Source of the DNA: CAVRJC01 sp964505725 | GTDB lineage: Bacteria > Actinomycetota > Acidimicrobiia > IMCC26256 > DASPTH01 | Assembly (NCBI GenBank): GCA_964505725.1 | Contig: CAZDJK010000025.1 | Span: forward strand, 1-11,942 | Length of the DNA: 11,942 nt | Direction: 5' to 3' | Part shown: positions 1-7,263 of the stretch, in pieces | Position numbering within the stretch: the first letter of the stretch is position 1 | How the letters are laid out: every line of letters starts with the position of its first letter | The notes under the pieces: generated by a model | Told to the model about the DNA's origin: nothing | The model's input: only the letters and a program-made list of their open reading frames with translations | The model's database searches: none | Made by a program: the position numbers and the translations under genes

Positions 1-309
1 CTTGAGGATCGACGACGCCTGCGCGGGGTCGGCCTTGTCGTCCATCACGATCGCCTTCACCGGATGCCCGGCGACGCCGCCATGGGCGTTGGTCCACTTC
101 ACCCACGCGTTCAAGGTGTCGGGATTGATCGTGACCTTGCCCGTCGACTGCGCGCCGCCGGTCTCGGTGGCGACCGACCCGATGGTGATCGTGGTGCCCT
201 TCGGCTGCTGCGCCCCCGCCGACCCGACGCCGACCAAGCCGATGCTCGCCGCCGCCAATGCGAGCGCGACACCGATCGCGACCGCGCGAGCTCTCGTGTG
301 GTGCTTCAA
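1..309 (-). CDS. ABC transporter substrate-binding protein, branched-chain amino acid type (5' part, truncated by window edge)
   Basis: The first 103 codons of a secreted solute-binding protein, read leftward and cut by the window edge. The start is taken as TTG at 309-307 because a GGGGGG run lies about 6 bases upstream. The N-terminus has basic residues (KHHTRAR), then a hydrophobic Ala/Val/Leu/Gly segment ending near GSAGAQQ, which is a classical Sec signal peptide of about 33 residues. No lipobox cysteine is visible. The mature start (TITIGSVATETGG, then NAWVKWTNAHGGVAGHPV and IVMDDKADPAQA) matches the first lobe of the Leu/Ile/Val-binding family (Peripla_BP_6), whose members deliver small amides, amino acids or carboxylates to a membrane ABC importer. 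No permease or ATPase gene is in the window, so the transported solute is unknown. Family assignment is fairly safe; specificity is not. Confidence 0.85.
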   Translation of the reverse strand, partial: MKHHTRARAVAIGVALALAAASIGLVGVGSAGAQQPKGTTITIGSVATETGGAQSTGKVTINPDTLNAWVKWTNAHGGVAGHPVKAIVMDDKADPAQASSILK

Positions 310-434
310 CTCTGACCCCCCAATTCGGTTCCCAGTTCCCGCCCCTCGGGACGCGGTGCCGCCCCGCGACGCGCCGTGAGGATACCGATTTCTCGTCGCG
401 TTGTCTCGTCGCCCCAGCCCGTCCCAGCGGCGGC

Positions 435-1088
435 CACACATATGAGCACTTGAGCGCACTCGTAGCGGACCGACGACGGAGCCCGCGCGACGACTTCATG
501 AGCGACCTGCTCTCGGCCGAGGTCGACGGGCAGCCGCTCAGCGACGAGGTGCTGTTCCCGACTCTCTTCCTCCTCTACACCGCCGGGCTCGACACCGTCG
601 CGGGGGAGATTTGCTATACGTTCCACACGCTCGCGGAGCAGCCGGACCTGCAACGCCTTGTGTGCGATCGGCCCGCCGCCATCCCGCTCTTCGTCGAAGA
701 AGTGCTTCGGTTGCACGCGTTGGCTGTGCCATCGCGTCTCGTGACCCGGGACGTCGAGTTCGCCGGCTGCCCCGATGAAGATGGGCGACCGGGTCGTGAT
801 CCCGGCGGCGCCCGCCAACGTCGACCCGAACGTTTTCCCGGACCCGCTGCGCTTCGTCGCCGACCGGCTCCCGAACCGTCACCTCAGCTTCGGCGCCGGT
901 CCACACCGCTGCCTCGGCTCACACCTCGCCCGGCTCGAGCTCCAGATCGCGGTGGAAGAGTGGCACCAGCGCATCCCGCACTACCACCTCGAGCCCGGCG
1001 CCCGACCGAACCTGCGGCACAAGCCGGGCGCGGTCACCGGCCTGCTCAGCCTGCGCTCGTCTGGGAGGTCGACCAGCCCGGCGAATGA
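435..1088 (+). pseudogene. Cytochrome P450 remnant, N-terminal half missing and two frameshifts
   Basis: The C-terminal half of a bacterial cytochrome P450, about 218 residues where a full protein has about 400. Homology starts near 435 (HTYEHLSALVADRRRSPRDD) with no start codon or N-terminal P450 sequence before it. Visible motifs are the I-helix AGLDT (about 585-599), the K-helix ExxR in EEVLRLH, and the heme loop FGAGPHRCLG with its Cys ligand (about 889-918). The frame breaks twice. At the C run 770-773 one extra C shifts reading away from the expected CPMKMGDRV. Near 1054 a missing C (CTGCGCTC where CTGCCGCTC would read LPL) returns reading to the first frame, giving the usual LVWE-type P450 ending and TGA at 1086-1088. 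The single-base changes could be assembly errors, but the missing N-terminal half cannot, so a non-functional remnant is the best reading. The original substrate cannot be inferred. Confidence 0.85.
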
Positions 1089-1288
1089 GAGCGCCGTGTC
1101 CACGTCGTGTGGTCTTGTTGCCGACCACAGCCGAGATATCACTTCAACGGATCTGCTCGAGAACATCAGAGGTGGTCAGGAAGATCTGCACGCAGGTCTT
1201 GGCCCACGCCTTGGTCGTTGCCGCTGCGGGTCGGTGACGCTCTGCCCGGGCTCACCGCGATCCCTTGTGTTGGTAGGGTGTCGGGACG

Positions 1289-2066
1289 ATGCGCGGATCG
1301 GCCGCTCGCACGGCTGTGGGTGGCGCGCTTGTGCTCCTCGTCGTCGCGACCGTCGTCCTTGGCGTTGCAGTGCCGGCTGGAGCGGCGGAGGCCGCGGTTC
1401 CCTCCAGGAAGTTGACGTTGACGCTGGTTGATACCAGCCGCCCGACCGATGACCCGGCGAACCCTGCCGGCGACGCGCCCGCCCGGACGCTGCGCACCGA
1501 CGTGTACGTGCCGTCGGGCAAGGGACCGTTCCCGGTCGTGCTGATGGCGCACGGTATCGACGGGAGTCCGGGCAAGTTCACACAGTTGCTCGGGGCTTGG
1601 GCAGGCGCCGGCTATGTCGTCGTCGCGCCTGCGTTCCCGCTCACCAGCAATCGGAGCCCCAAGCCGACGGCATTCACCGACTACGTGAACCAACCCGGCG
1701 ACCTCAGCTTCGTGCTCACGCAGGTGCTGGCACGCGCGAAGCAGAAGTCGTCGCCGCTGTATCGGCGGGTCGACCCGAAGCATGTGGGTCATGTTCATCC
1801 ACATCCAGACCGATCCGCGCGCGCCGTATTCAGGCTCGGCTCAGGCGTTCGCGGCGGCCCCGCCCCCAAAGTTTCTGATGACATTGCACGGCGGCTTGCC
1901 CTCGGAGCCCTACGAGAACACCCCGAGCCCCCACGACGACGCGGTGATCGATGCGACGACGGCGTTCTGGAACGCATACCTGCGAGGTCAGCGCGTCGCG
2001 GTCCCGGAGATCTCTCGCGCCGCAACCGTGCCGGGTCAGAGCGAAGTCGTCGCGGTGCCCCGCTAA
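1289..2066 (+). pseudogene. Secreted alpha/beta hydrolase with internal out-of-frame deletion
   Basis: A broken exported alpha/beta hydrolase of the dienelactone-hydrolase or chlorophyllase-like type. From ATG 1289, codons 1-35 encode a signal peptide (RTAVGGALVLLVVATVVLGV, then PAGAAEAA). The core follows with DVYVPSGKGPFPVVLMAHG, where H88-G89 forms the oxyanion-hole region, and GYVVVAPAFPLT. Reading is normal to DPKHVG at about 1789. There the family expects the GHSLGG nucleophile elbow and about 70-80 further residues; these are absent. Homology resumes in another frame from about 1788 (VMFIHIQTDPRAPYSGS, matching the catalytic-Asp strand of the family) and ends at TAA 2064-2066. The segment where the catalytic His is expected reads LHGGLPSEPY, and the usual His before the Ser appears to be Pro. 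With the nucleophile gone and the frame lost, this cannot be an active hydrolase. The exact deletion length is inferred from family size only. Confidence 0.82.
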
Positions 2067-2121
2067 AGACGGCTTGATTGAGCCTAGGCCGGGAATTCCA
2101 GGAGCTGACGCCCGGCGGTGC

Positions 2122-3339
2122 TCAGGCGATCACACCGGACGCGCGCAGCCGGCCGAGGTCGCCGTCGGCGTAGCCGAGCTCGCGCAGGACCTCGTCGGTG
2201 TGTGCGGCGAAGTCGGGCGCCGGAGGCGGATCGCCCGCCTCCTCGTCGAACTGGATCGGCGGTACGGGAACCTTCAGGCCGCCGTCGGGATAGTCGACGT
2301 GGCGCAGGTATCCGTTCGCGAGCGTCTGCGGGTCGTCGTAGACCTCCGCGGGCGTCTGCACGGGCGACCACGCGCCCTTGGCCGTGACGAGGATCTGCTT
2401 CCACTCCTCGAGCGTCTTCGCGGCGAAGATCTCGTCGAGGATGCCCGTTGCCACCGCGGCATTGGCCATCCGGTCAGCCGCGCGCGCGAAGCGGGGGTCT
2501 GAGCCGAGCTCGGGCCGGCCCAGGTGCTCACACAGGTCGGCCCAGTCGCTGTCGGCGTCGCCGAGGAACAGCAGGTTCAGGAACCGGTTGTCCTTCGTGA
2601 CGTAGGTGTTCGTCACCGGCGGCGCGACGGCGTGTCCTGGCGGGGGCGTCACCGGCGCGAAGGTCCGCTCCGGCTGTCCGGGGAACTGGCTCATGATGAT
2701 GGCAGGGCCGTTGAACCACACCGCGGTCGCGAGCAGTGACCCGTCGACCAGCGACGTCTCGCCGGTGCGCTCACGCTTGAGAAGGGCGGCGCAGATACCG
2801 CCGGCGAGCGTCATGCCCGACATGCCGTCGCCGTGCCCGACCATGCCGGTCGGCCACGTCGCGCCCGACACGTCCATGGTCGACTGTGACAGCGTCCCGC
2901 GGCACCACCACGTGATGCCGTCGTAACCCGGGCGGCCCGACTCCGGGCCCTTCGGCCCCTGACCGCTCCCGCGCGCATAGACGATCCTCGGGTTCACCGC
3001 CCGGATGTCGTCGACGTCGATCCTCAACTTCCGGCGGGTCTCGGGCAGGTAGCTGGTGAGGAACACGTCGGCTTCGGCTGCGAGCCGGTAGATGATGTCG
3101 CGCCCCTCGTCGCTCGCGAGGTTCACCGCGATGGAGCGCTTCCCGCGGCTGTAGTGCTTGAAGTACCAGCTCGCGCCACCCGGCTCGAGCGTCCCGCCGA
3201 GGAGCCGCATGGGGTCGGGACCGGTCGGGCTCTCGACCTTGACCACCTCCGCGCCCCAGTGCGCGAGCACGCCACCCGCCGACGGTACGAAGGCCCACGC
3301 GGTGACGTCGACGACCTTGATCCCTTCGAGGACGTTCAT
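2122..3339 (-). CDS. Class III CoA-transferase (CaiB/BaiF family)
   Basis: A 405-residue protein, the normal length for formyl-CoA/carnitine-type (family III) CoA-transferases. These move CoA between an acyl-CoA and a free carboxylic acid in the cytoplasm and so activate the acid for degradation. The start fits: NVLEGIKVVDVTAWAFVPSAGGVLAHWGAEVVKVE is the hallmark N-terminus of the family. The catalytic Asp that forms the acyl-anhydride is D171 in GHGDGMSGMTLAGGICAAL, and RTGETSLVDGSLL (191-203) is the second family signature. ATG at 3339 is preceded by AGGCGG about 7 bases upstream, and three bases separate it from the TGA of a 20-codon ORF in the same frame, so translation may be coupled. 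It is divergent from the binding-protein gene at 3645 and convergent with the hydrolase remnant. It could equally be called an alpha-methylacyl-CoA racemase-like member; the acid substrate is not predictable. Confidence 0.95.
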   Translation of the reverse strand: MNVLEGIKVVDVTAWAFVPSAGGVLAHWGAEVVKVESPTGPDPMRLLGGTLEPGGASWYFKHYSRGKRSIAVNLASDEGRDIIYRLAAEADVFLTSYLPETRRKLRIDVDDIRAVNPRIVYARGSGQGPKGPESGRPGYDGITWWCRGTLSQSTMDVSGATWPTGMVGHGDGMSGMTLAGGICAALLKRERTGETSLVDGSLLATAVWFNGPAIIMSQFPGQPERTFAPVTPPPGHAVAPPVTNTYVTKDNRFLNLLFLGDADSDWADLCEHLGRPELGSDPRFARAADRMANAAVATGILDEIFAAKTLEEWKQILVTAKGAWSPVQTPAEVYDDPQTLANGYLRHVDYPDGGLKVPVPPIQFDEEAGDPPPAPDFAAHTDEVLRELGYADGDLGRLRASGVIA

Positions 3340-3342
3340 GGT

Positions 3343-3405
3343 TCAGCCGCCTGCGCCGACGGAGTCGGTCAGGTCTTCCCGTGCAATCGGAGCGGTCTTC
3401 GGCAT
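3343..3405 (-). CDS. 20-codon upstream ORF, possible leader peptide
   Basis: ATG at 3405-3403 has an excellent ribosome binding site (AGGAGG, 5 bases upstream), stronger than that of the gene behind it. It encodes 20 residues beginning MPKTAPIARED and ending SVGAGG, with TGA at 3345-3343. Three bases (AAC) later, in the same frame, the CoA-transferase starts. There is no hydrophobic segment and no run of one amino acid, so it is not an obvious attenuation leader. It could be a translation-coupling peptide, a regulatory uORF, or the surviving 5' end of a gene deleted by a rearrangement. I do not recognise the peptide. Translation is supported only by the Shine-Dalgarno and the spacing. Confidence 0.45.
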   Translation of the reverse strand: MPKTAPIAREDLTDSVGAGG

Positions 3406-3416
3406 CGTGACCTCCT

Positions 3417-3488
3417 GCACTCTTCGGCCTGCCCGCACTCTTTGGTCTGCACTCTTCGGCCTGCACCCATCGGCCCCGGCCCATCGGC
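3417..3488. repeat. Short direct repeats in the divergent promoter region
   Basis: GCACTCTTCGGCCTGC occurs at 3417-3432 and again, identical, at 3449-3464. A two-mismatch copy, GCACTCTTTGGTCTGC, lies at 3435-3450 and overlaps the third copy by two bases. Immediately beyond, CCCATCGGC occurs twice (3466-3474 and 3480-3488). Copies are spaced 18 and 14 bases apart, unlike a CRISPR. The array sits just upstream of the Shine-Dalgarno of the small ORF at 3405, so it may be in the 5' leader of the CoA-transferase transcript or may be an operator array between the divergent genes. Confidence 0.7.
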
Positions 3489-3509
3489 TGGCTCGCCGCC
3501 GGTCGCGGC

Positions 3510-3515
3510 ATCGTA
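3510..3515 (-). promoter_or_regulatory. Candidate -10 element for the CoA-transferase transcript
   Basis: On the minus strand TTGTTACGAT contains TACGAT, a fair sigma-70 -10 hexamer in otherwise GC-rich DNA, about 105 bases before the small ORF. No convincing -35 hexamer is seen at 16-18 bases. If it is used, the direct repeats would be transcribed as part of the 5' leader. Confidence 0.2.
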
Positions 3516-3644
3516 ACAAGGAGCCCGAAACCGAGCCCGCGGGGCGCGAACCGTGCGGCTCCCGACCGAGCGCACGCGGCGCGGATCGAGGGGGTACGGA
3601 CTGTGCTAGACGAGCGCGCGCGGTCGGCAACTCCGGGAGGTCCG

Positions 3645-4727
3645 ATGGCGCAGGGTGTGGAGCCGTTCAAGGTCGGGTTCCTGCACGAGGGCCTCGGTGA
3701 CGACGCAGGCGCGTTCGAGCAGGGGATCGGGGCGATGATCCGGTTCCGCTTCGACGAGGCGCTCGAGGCGGGCGAGGTCGACCGCCCGATCGAGCTGGTC
3801 GTGCGCTCGGGGCGGGGGCTGCCCCGCGGCACGGCGAAGGCGGTCTGCGATGCCTGGACCGAGCTCGCCGACGACGGTGTCCTCGTGATCATCGGGCCGG
3901 GCATCACGGACAACTGCATCGCGGTGGTGCCGCTCTTCGAGCGCCGCGGCGTTCCGACGATCAACTTCCCCGGGACCACCCGGTCGCGCGGGCGCTACGG
4001 GTTCCACTACCAGATCGGAGCGCTCTACGACGACGGCCCACTCATCGCGCGAGCGATGCGACGACGAGGGCTCCGGAACGTCGCGGTCATCCGGGACCGT
4101 ACGCCGATCGGCGCCGAGTTCTTCGAGTACTTCGAGGAGCAGTGCGAGCGATCCGACATGACAGTCACCAAGGACGTCAAGTGCTCGCCGGTTGCCGAGG
4201 ATCTCGGTCGGGAAGCCCAGGAAGCAGCAGCGGGAGACCCTGACGCGCTCGTCTATCTCGGGTACGGCGCGGTGCTCCTCGAGTTGTCGCGGGCCCTGGC
4301 GCGCATCGGTTGGGATCCACCGCGCTTCACCACGAGCGCGGGCATGCACTTCCTCGCCACGCCTCTCGAGGACCGGGCCCAGATGAGCGGGTGGGTGTAC
4401 GTGGACCAGTTCGACGAGGACAACGATACGTACCGCGACCTCTGCGACCGCTTCGAGCAGCGAACGGGCGCGCGCCCGTCCCATCCCATCGCCGCCGGCA
4501 TGTGGGACATGGCCACGCTGGCGGTGCTCGGCATCCGCTACGCGACCGTCCACACGCCCGAAGGCGTGACGGAGGGACTCGAACGCATCCACCAGATACC
4601 TGCCGCGCTCGGTGGCGCCGGAACGGTCATGGGGTTCGGGCCCTGGGAGCGCACCGCGCTCAAGGGGCAGGACTACCTGGTGCTCCGCGAGATGCGGGGG
4701 CTCGACAGCGTCAAGTATCTGCAGTGA
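3645..4727 (+). CDS. Periplasmic-binding-protein-fold protein without signal peptide (Leu/Ile/Val-binding family)
   Basis: A 360-residue protein of the branched-chain amino acid binding family (Peripla_BP_6, type I fold). ATG 3645 is chosen because GGGAGG (3635-3640) sits 4 bases upstream; an in-frame GTG at 3603 adds only 14 polar residues. The first lobe opens directly with FKVGFLHEGLGDDAGAFEQGIGAMIRFRFDEAL, followed by VLVIIGPGITDN (about 79-90), VPTINFPGTT, and the second-lobe strand NVAVIRDRTPIGAEFFEYF, in family order. There is no hydrophobic leader or lipobox with either start, whereas the binding protein at the left edge has a clear signal. It is therefore predicted to be cytoplasmic, as with AmiC-like ligand sensors, unless exported by other means. 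It precedes the catabolic operon by about 175 bases on the same strand and is divergent from the CoA-transferase, consistent with sensing the pathway substrate. That role is inference; the fold is well supported. Confidence 0.88.
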   Translation: MAQGVEPFKVGFLHEGLGDDAGAFEQGIGAMIRFRFDEALEAGEVDRPIELVVRSGRGLPRGTAKAVCDAWTELADDGVLVIIGPGITDNCIAVVPLFERRGVPTINFPGTTRSRGRYGFHYQIGALYDDGPLIARAMRRRGLRNVAVIRDRTPIGAEFFEYFEEQCERSDMTVTKDVKCSPVAEDLGREAQEAAAGDPDALVYLGYGAVLLELSRALARIGWDPPRFTTSAGMHFLATPLEDRAQMSGWVYVDQFDEDNDTYRDLCDRFEQRTGARPSHPIAAGMWDMATLAVLGIRYATVHTPEGVTEGLERIHQIPAALGGAGTVMGFGPWERTALKGQDYLVLREMRGLDSVKYLQ

Positions 4728-4788
4728 CGGTCGTTGTACCGCCGCCTCATGCCGTGACCGGTCGGTGCGAATCGGGGCGGTGATACCT

Positions 4789-4802
4789 TGACGTCATTGT
4801 CA
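4789..4802. promoter_or_regulatory. Palindromic operator candidate upstream of the operon
   Basis: TGACGTCA (4789-4796) is a perfect 8-base palindrome followed directly by TTGTCA (4797-4802), so GTCA/TGAC half-sites occur three times in 14 bases. It is about 100 bases upstream of the amidohydrolase 1 start. TTGACG (4788-4793) could be a -35 hexamer, but no acceptable -10 lies 16-19 bases downstream. Half-sites of this kind suit a dimeric regulator such as GntR or TetR families; no regulator gene is in the window. Confidence 0.25.
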
Positions 4803-4902
4803 GAAGCGAAGCCGTGATCCACTCGATCGGTACCTATCTCCCACCGCGGTGTCGGCCATCACCATCGTGAGCAGAGAACGAGCCTGTACCGGGGGGTTCC
4901 CA

Positions 4903-6189
4903 GTGAACACCGACGACCTGATCCTCGTCAGCGTGGACGACCACATCATCGAGCCGCCGAACATGTTCGACGCGCACATCCCCGACGCGTATCGCGACCG
5001 CGCTCCGCGGGTGCTCACCGACGACGACGGGACCGAGTACTGGCAGTTCGGGGACGAGCGCGCGCCGTACATGGGCCTGAACGCGGTGGCCGGTTGCCCG
5101 CCCGACGAGTACGGCCTGAACCCCACGCGCTACGACCAGATGCGCGCTGGCTGCTGGAACGTCGACGAGCGTGTCCGCGACATGAACGCCAACGGCGTGC
5201 TCGGGTCGCTCAACTTCCCGACCTTCCCGCACTTCTGCGGACAGCTGTTCGCACGCGCCCCCGACAAGGACCTGGCGATCGCCGTCGTCCGCGCCTACAA
5301 CGACTGGCACATCGACGAGTGGTGCGGCGCACACCCGGGGCGGTTCATCCCCAACGGGATCACGCCCTTCTGGGATCCGCAACTGATGGCCGACGAGGTC
5401 CGCCGGATCGCGGCCAAGGGCTGCCACGCGGTCACGTTCTCCGAGAACCCCGAGAAGCTGGGCCACCCGAGCCTGCACAGCGACCACTGGGACCCGTTCT
5501 GGGCCGCGTGCCAAGACGTCGGCACGGTCGTGTGCCTGCACATCGGCTCCTCCTCGGCGTTGCTGCTCACCGCCACCGACGCCCCGGTCGATGTGATGAT
5601 CTCGATCACTCCGATGAACTCGTTCCTCGCGCTCAACGACCTCATGTGGACGTCGATCTTCAAGAAGTTCCCCGACACCAAGGTCGCGATGTCGGAGGGC
5701 GGTATCGGATGGATCCCGTACGCGCTCGAACGAATGGACTACGTGTTCGAACACCATCACGCGTGGACCGGCGCCGACTTCGGTGGTCTCCGACCGAGCG
5801 ACGTGTACCGGCGCAACATCGTCACCTGCTTCATCGACGATGCCAGCGGGCTCGAGCAGCGTCATCGGATCGGGATCGACGCGATCACCTGGGAGTGCGA
5901 CTACCCGCACTCCGACAGCACCTGGCCGCACTCACCGGAGCTCGTGTCGAAGACGCTGAACGGTATCCCCGACGACGAGGTCGACAAGATCACGCACCTC
6001 AACGCCATGCGGGTCTTCCAGTTCGACCCGTTCGCGGTACGACCGCGGGAGCAGTGCAGGGTGGGCGCGCTGCGCGCCGAGGCGGCCGACGTCGACGTGT
6101 CGATCCGCAGCCTCGGTCGCAAGAACGAGGGCGGCATGATGGCGTCGCAGCTCGCGGCCATCGCGCGCCCGGCCGCGCTCGACGAGTAG
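4903..6189 (+). CDS. Amidohydrolase-2 family metal-dependent hydrolase or decarboxylase (copy 1)
   Basis: A 428-residue cytoplasmic TIM-barrel enzyme of the amidohydrolase-2 family (PF04909), which includes hydrolases and non-oxidative decarboxylases such as the ACMSD and gamma-resorcylate types. GTG 4903 is preferred over GTG 4849 because a GGGGGG run (4891-4896) precedes it by 6 bases and the family start (ILVSVDDHIIEPP) follows at once. Metal-site candidates are D12 and H14 in VDDH (the HxH variant), H213 in VVCLHIGSS, and D333 in the ECDYPHSDS motif. SEGGIGWIPYALERMDY (264-280) is typical of an actinobacterial subgroup. About 50 residues after the barrel (379-428) form a polar tail of unknown function. 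The alcohol dehydrogenase starts 8 bases after the stop, so they are co-transcribed. It is distinct from copy 2 at 10692. The substrate cannot be read from sequence. Confidence 0.9.
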   Translation: MNTDDLILVSVDDHIIEPPNMFDAHIPDAYRDRAPRVLTDDDGTEYWQFGDERAPYMGLNAVAGCPPDEYGLNPTRYDQMRAGCWNVDERVRDMNANGVLGSLNFPTFPHFCGQLFARAPDKDLAIAVVRAYNDWHIDEWCGAHPGRFIPNGITPFWDPQLMADEVRRIAAKGCHAVTFSENPEKLGHPSLHSDHWDPFWAACQDVGTVVCLHIGSSSALLLTATDAPVDVMISITPMNSFLALNDLMWTSIFKKFPDTKVAMSEGGIGWIPYALERMDYVFEHHHAWTGADFGGLRPSDVYRRNIVTCFIDDASGLEQRHRIGIDAITWECDYPHSDSTWPHSPELVSKTLNGIPDDEVDKITHLNAMRVFQFDPFAVRPREQCRVGALRAEAADVDVSIRSLGRKNEGGMMASQLAAIARPAALDE

Positions 6190-6197
6190 GCAGCGCC

Positions 6198-7244
6198 GTG
6201 AAGGCCGCCGTCTGGCATGGCCCGCGCGATCTCCGCGTCGAGGAGATCGCCGAACCGGCCCCGGGCCCGGGTGAGGTGCTGGTCGAGGTCGCGCGCAACG
6301 GTCTCTGCGGGAGCGACCTGCACACCTACGTCGGCTCGGGAGCCGCGGCGGTCCACGTGCCGGGCGTGGTGCTCGGCCACGAGTTCGCGGGCACGGTTCG
6401 TGCGCTGGGCTCCGGCGTCGACGACCTCGCGCTCGGCGACGCGGTCGCGGTCGCGCCGATCGAGTGGTGCGGCACCTGTCCCGCGTGCCGCCGGGGCACT
6501 CCCAACCTTTGTCGGGAGCTCGCGCTCTACGGCGGCTACCGACTCCCGCTCCACGGTGGCCTCGCGCCGCTCGTCGCGGTTTCGCGTCGATCGGCGTTTC
6601 CCGTGCCGGAGGGCCTCGACGTCGTCGAGGCCGCGCTCGCCGAGCCGACCGCGGTCGCCGTCCACGCGGTGCGGCGTGCCCCGCAGACCTTCGGCGCGAG
6701 TGTCGTCGTGCTCGGCGCGGGTCCCATCGGTCTCGCGGTGCTCCAGTCGGTCGTGGCGGCCGGCGCCGCGGCAACGATCGTCTCGGAGCCGTCGTCGGCG
6801 CGCCGGGCGCTCGCCCGACGGTTCGGCGCCACGGTGTCGATCGACCCGAACGACGACGACCTCCGCGGCGCGGTCCGCGACCTCACCGCCGACGGCGCCG
6901 ACCTCGTCTTCGACACGGCGGGCGTGCAGGCTGCCTTCGACGTCGGGCTGGCGTCGCTCCGCCCGCGCGGGGCGATGGTCGTCGTGGCCCAGTGGCAGGA
7001 TCCCGCCCGTCTCGACGTCGGGCGCGTCCTCTCGAAGGAGATCGAGCTGGGCTTCGCGTTCACCTACGAGCCCTCGGTCGACTTCCCCATCGCGCTCGGG
7101 CTGCTGGCGTCCGGCCACGTCGACGCATCCGCGATGATCTCCGACCACATCGCGTTGGACGACGTGGTCGAACAGGGGCTCGAGGAGCTCCTGCACCACA
7201 ATGACCGGCACGTGAAGATCCTCGTGGATCCGCACGACGACTGA
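6198..7244 (+). CDS. Zinc-dependent alcohol dehydrogenase (medium-chain dehydrogenase/reductase)
   Basis: A 348-residue cytoplasmic NAD(P)-dependent alcohol dehydrogenase of the threonine/butanediol/sorbitol dehydrogenase-like MDR group. GTG 6198 is the start; the protein begins KAAVWHGPRDLRVEEI as the family does. Catalytic zinc ligands are C37 (GLCGSD), H61 and E62 (GHEFAG). The structural zinc lobe is complete with C91, C94, C97 and C105. The Rossmann fold shows VVVLGAGPIGLAV (GAGPIG 173-178), and the end of the next strand is IVSEPSSARR. An acidic residue there suggests NAD rather than NADP, but weakly. It sits 8 bases after amidohydrolase 1 and 19 before the Gfo/Idh/MocA gene, so it is mid-operon. 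It probably oxidises a secondary hydroxyl of the pathway intermediate; the actual alcohol is unknown. Confidence 0.95.
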   Translation: MKAAVWHGPRDLRVEEIAEPAPGPGEVLVEVARNGLCGSDLHTYVGSGAAAVHVPGVVLGHEFAGTVRALGSGVDDLALGDAVAVAPIEWCGTCPACRRGTPNLCRELALYGGYRLPLHGGLAPLVAVSRRSAFPVPEGLDVVEAALAEPTAVAVHAVRRAPQTFGASVVVLGAGPIGLAVLQSVVAAGAAATIVSEPSSARRALARRFGATVSIDPNDDDLRGAVRDLTADGADLVFDTAGVQAAFDVGLASLRPRGAMVVVAQWQDPARLDVGRVLSKEIELGFAFTYEPSVDFPIALGLLASGHVDASAMISDHIALDDVVEQGLEELLHHNDRHVKILVDPHDD

Positions 7245-7263
7245 CTCGAGCAAGGGAGGAACC

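Noticed and set aside
2067..2121. Bidirectional terminator between the convergent hydrolase remnant and CoA-transferase
   Set aside because: GGCTTGATTGAGCC can form only a 5-pair stem with a wobble and has no T tract, too weak to call.
3343..3345. In-frame TGA before the CoA-transferase as a selenocysteine or readthrough codon
   Set aside because: The CoA-transferase start at 3339 gives the canonical family N-terminus, so no extension is needed, and no SECIS-like hairpin is evident after the TGA.
3417..3488. Repeat cluster as a mini CRISPR array
   Set aside because: Copies overlap or are spaced irregularly by only a few bases, with no spacers of about 30 bases and no cas genes.
2771..3979. 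A 402-codon minus-strand frame across the divergent promoter
   Set aside because: It overlaps the CoA-transferase in a different frame on the same strand and the binding protein in antisense; the encoded sequence is Arg/Pro-rich with no family motif.
4736..4785. Terminator after the binding protein gene
   Set aside because: ACCGCC and GGCGGT could pair across a 33-base loop containing GACCGGTC, but there is no U-rich tail and the loop is long.
5094..7244. A 716-codon plus-strand frame that would fuse about 368 residues to the alcohol dehydrogenase
   Set aside because: The extra N-terminal part is Arg/Pro-rich shadow of amidohydrolase 1 in another frame; the family start lies at GTG 6198.
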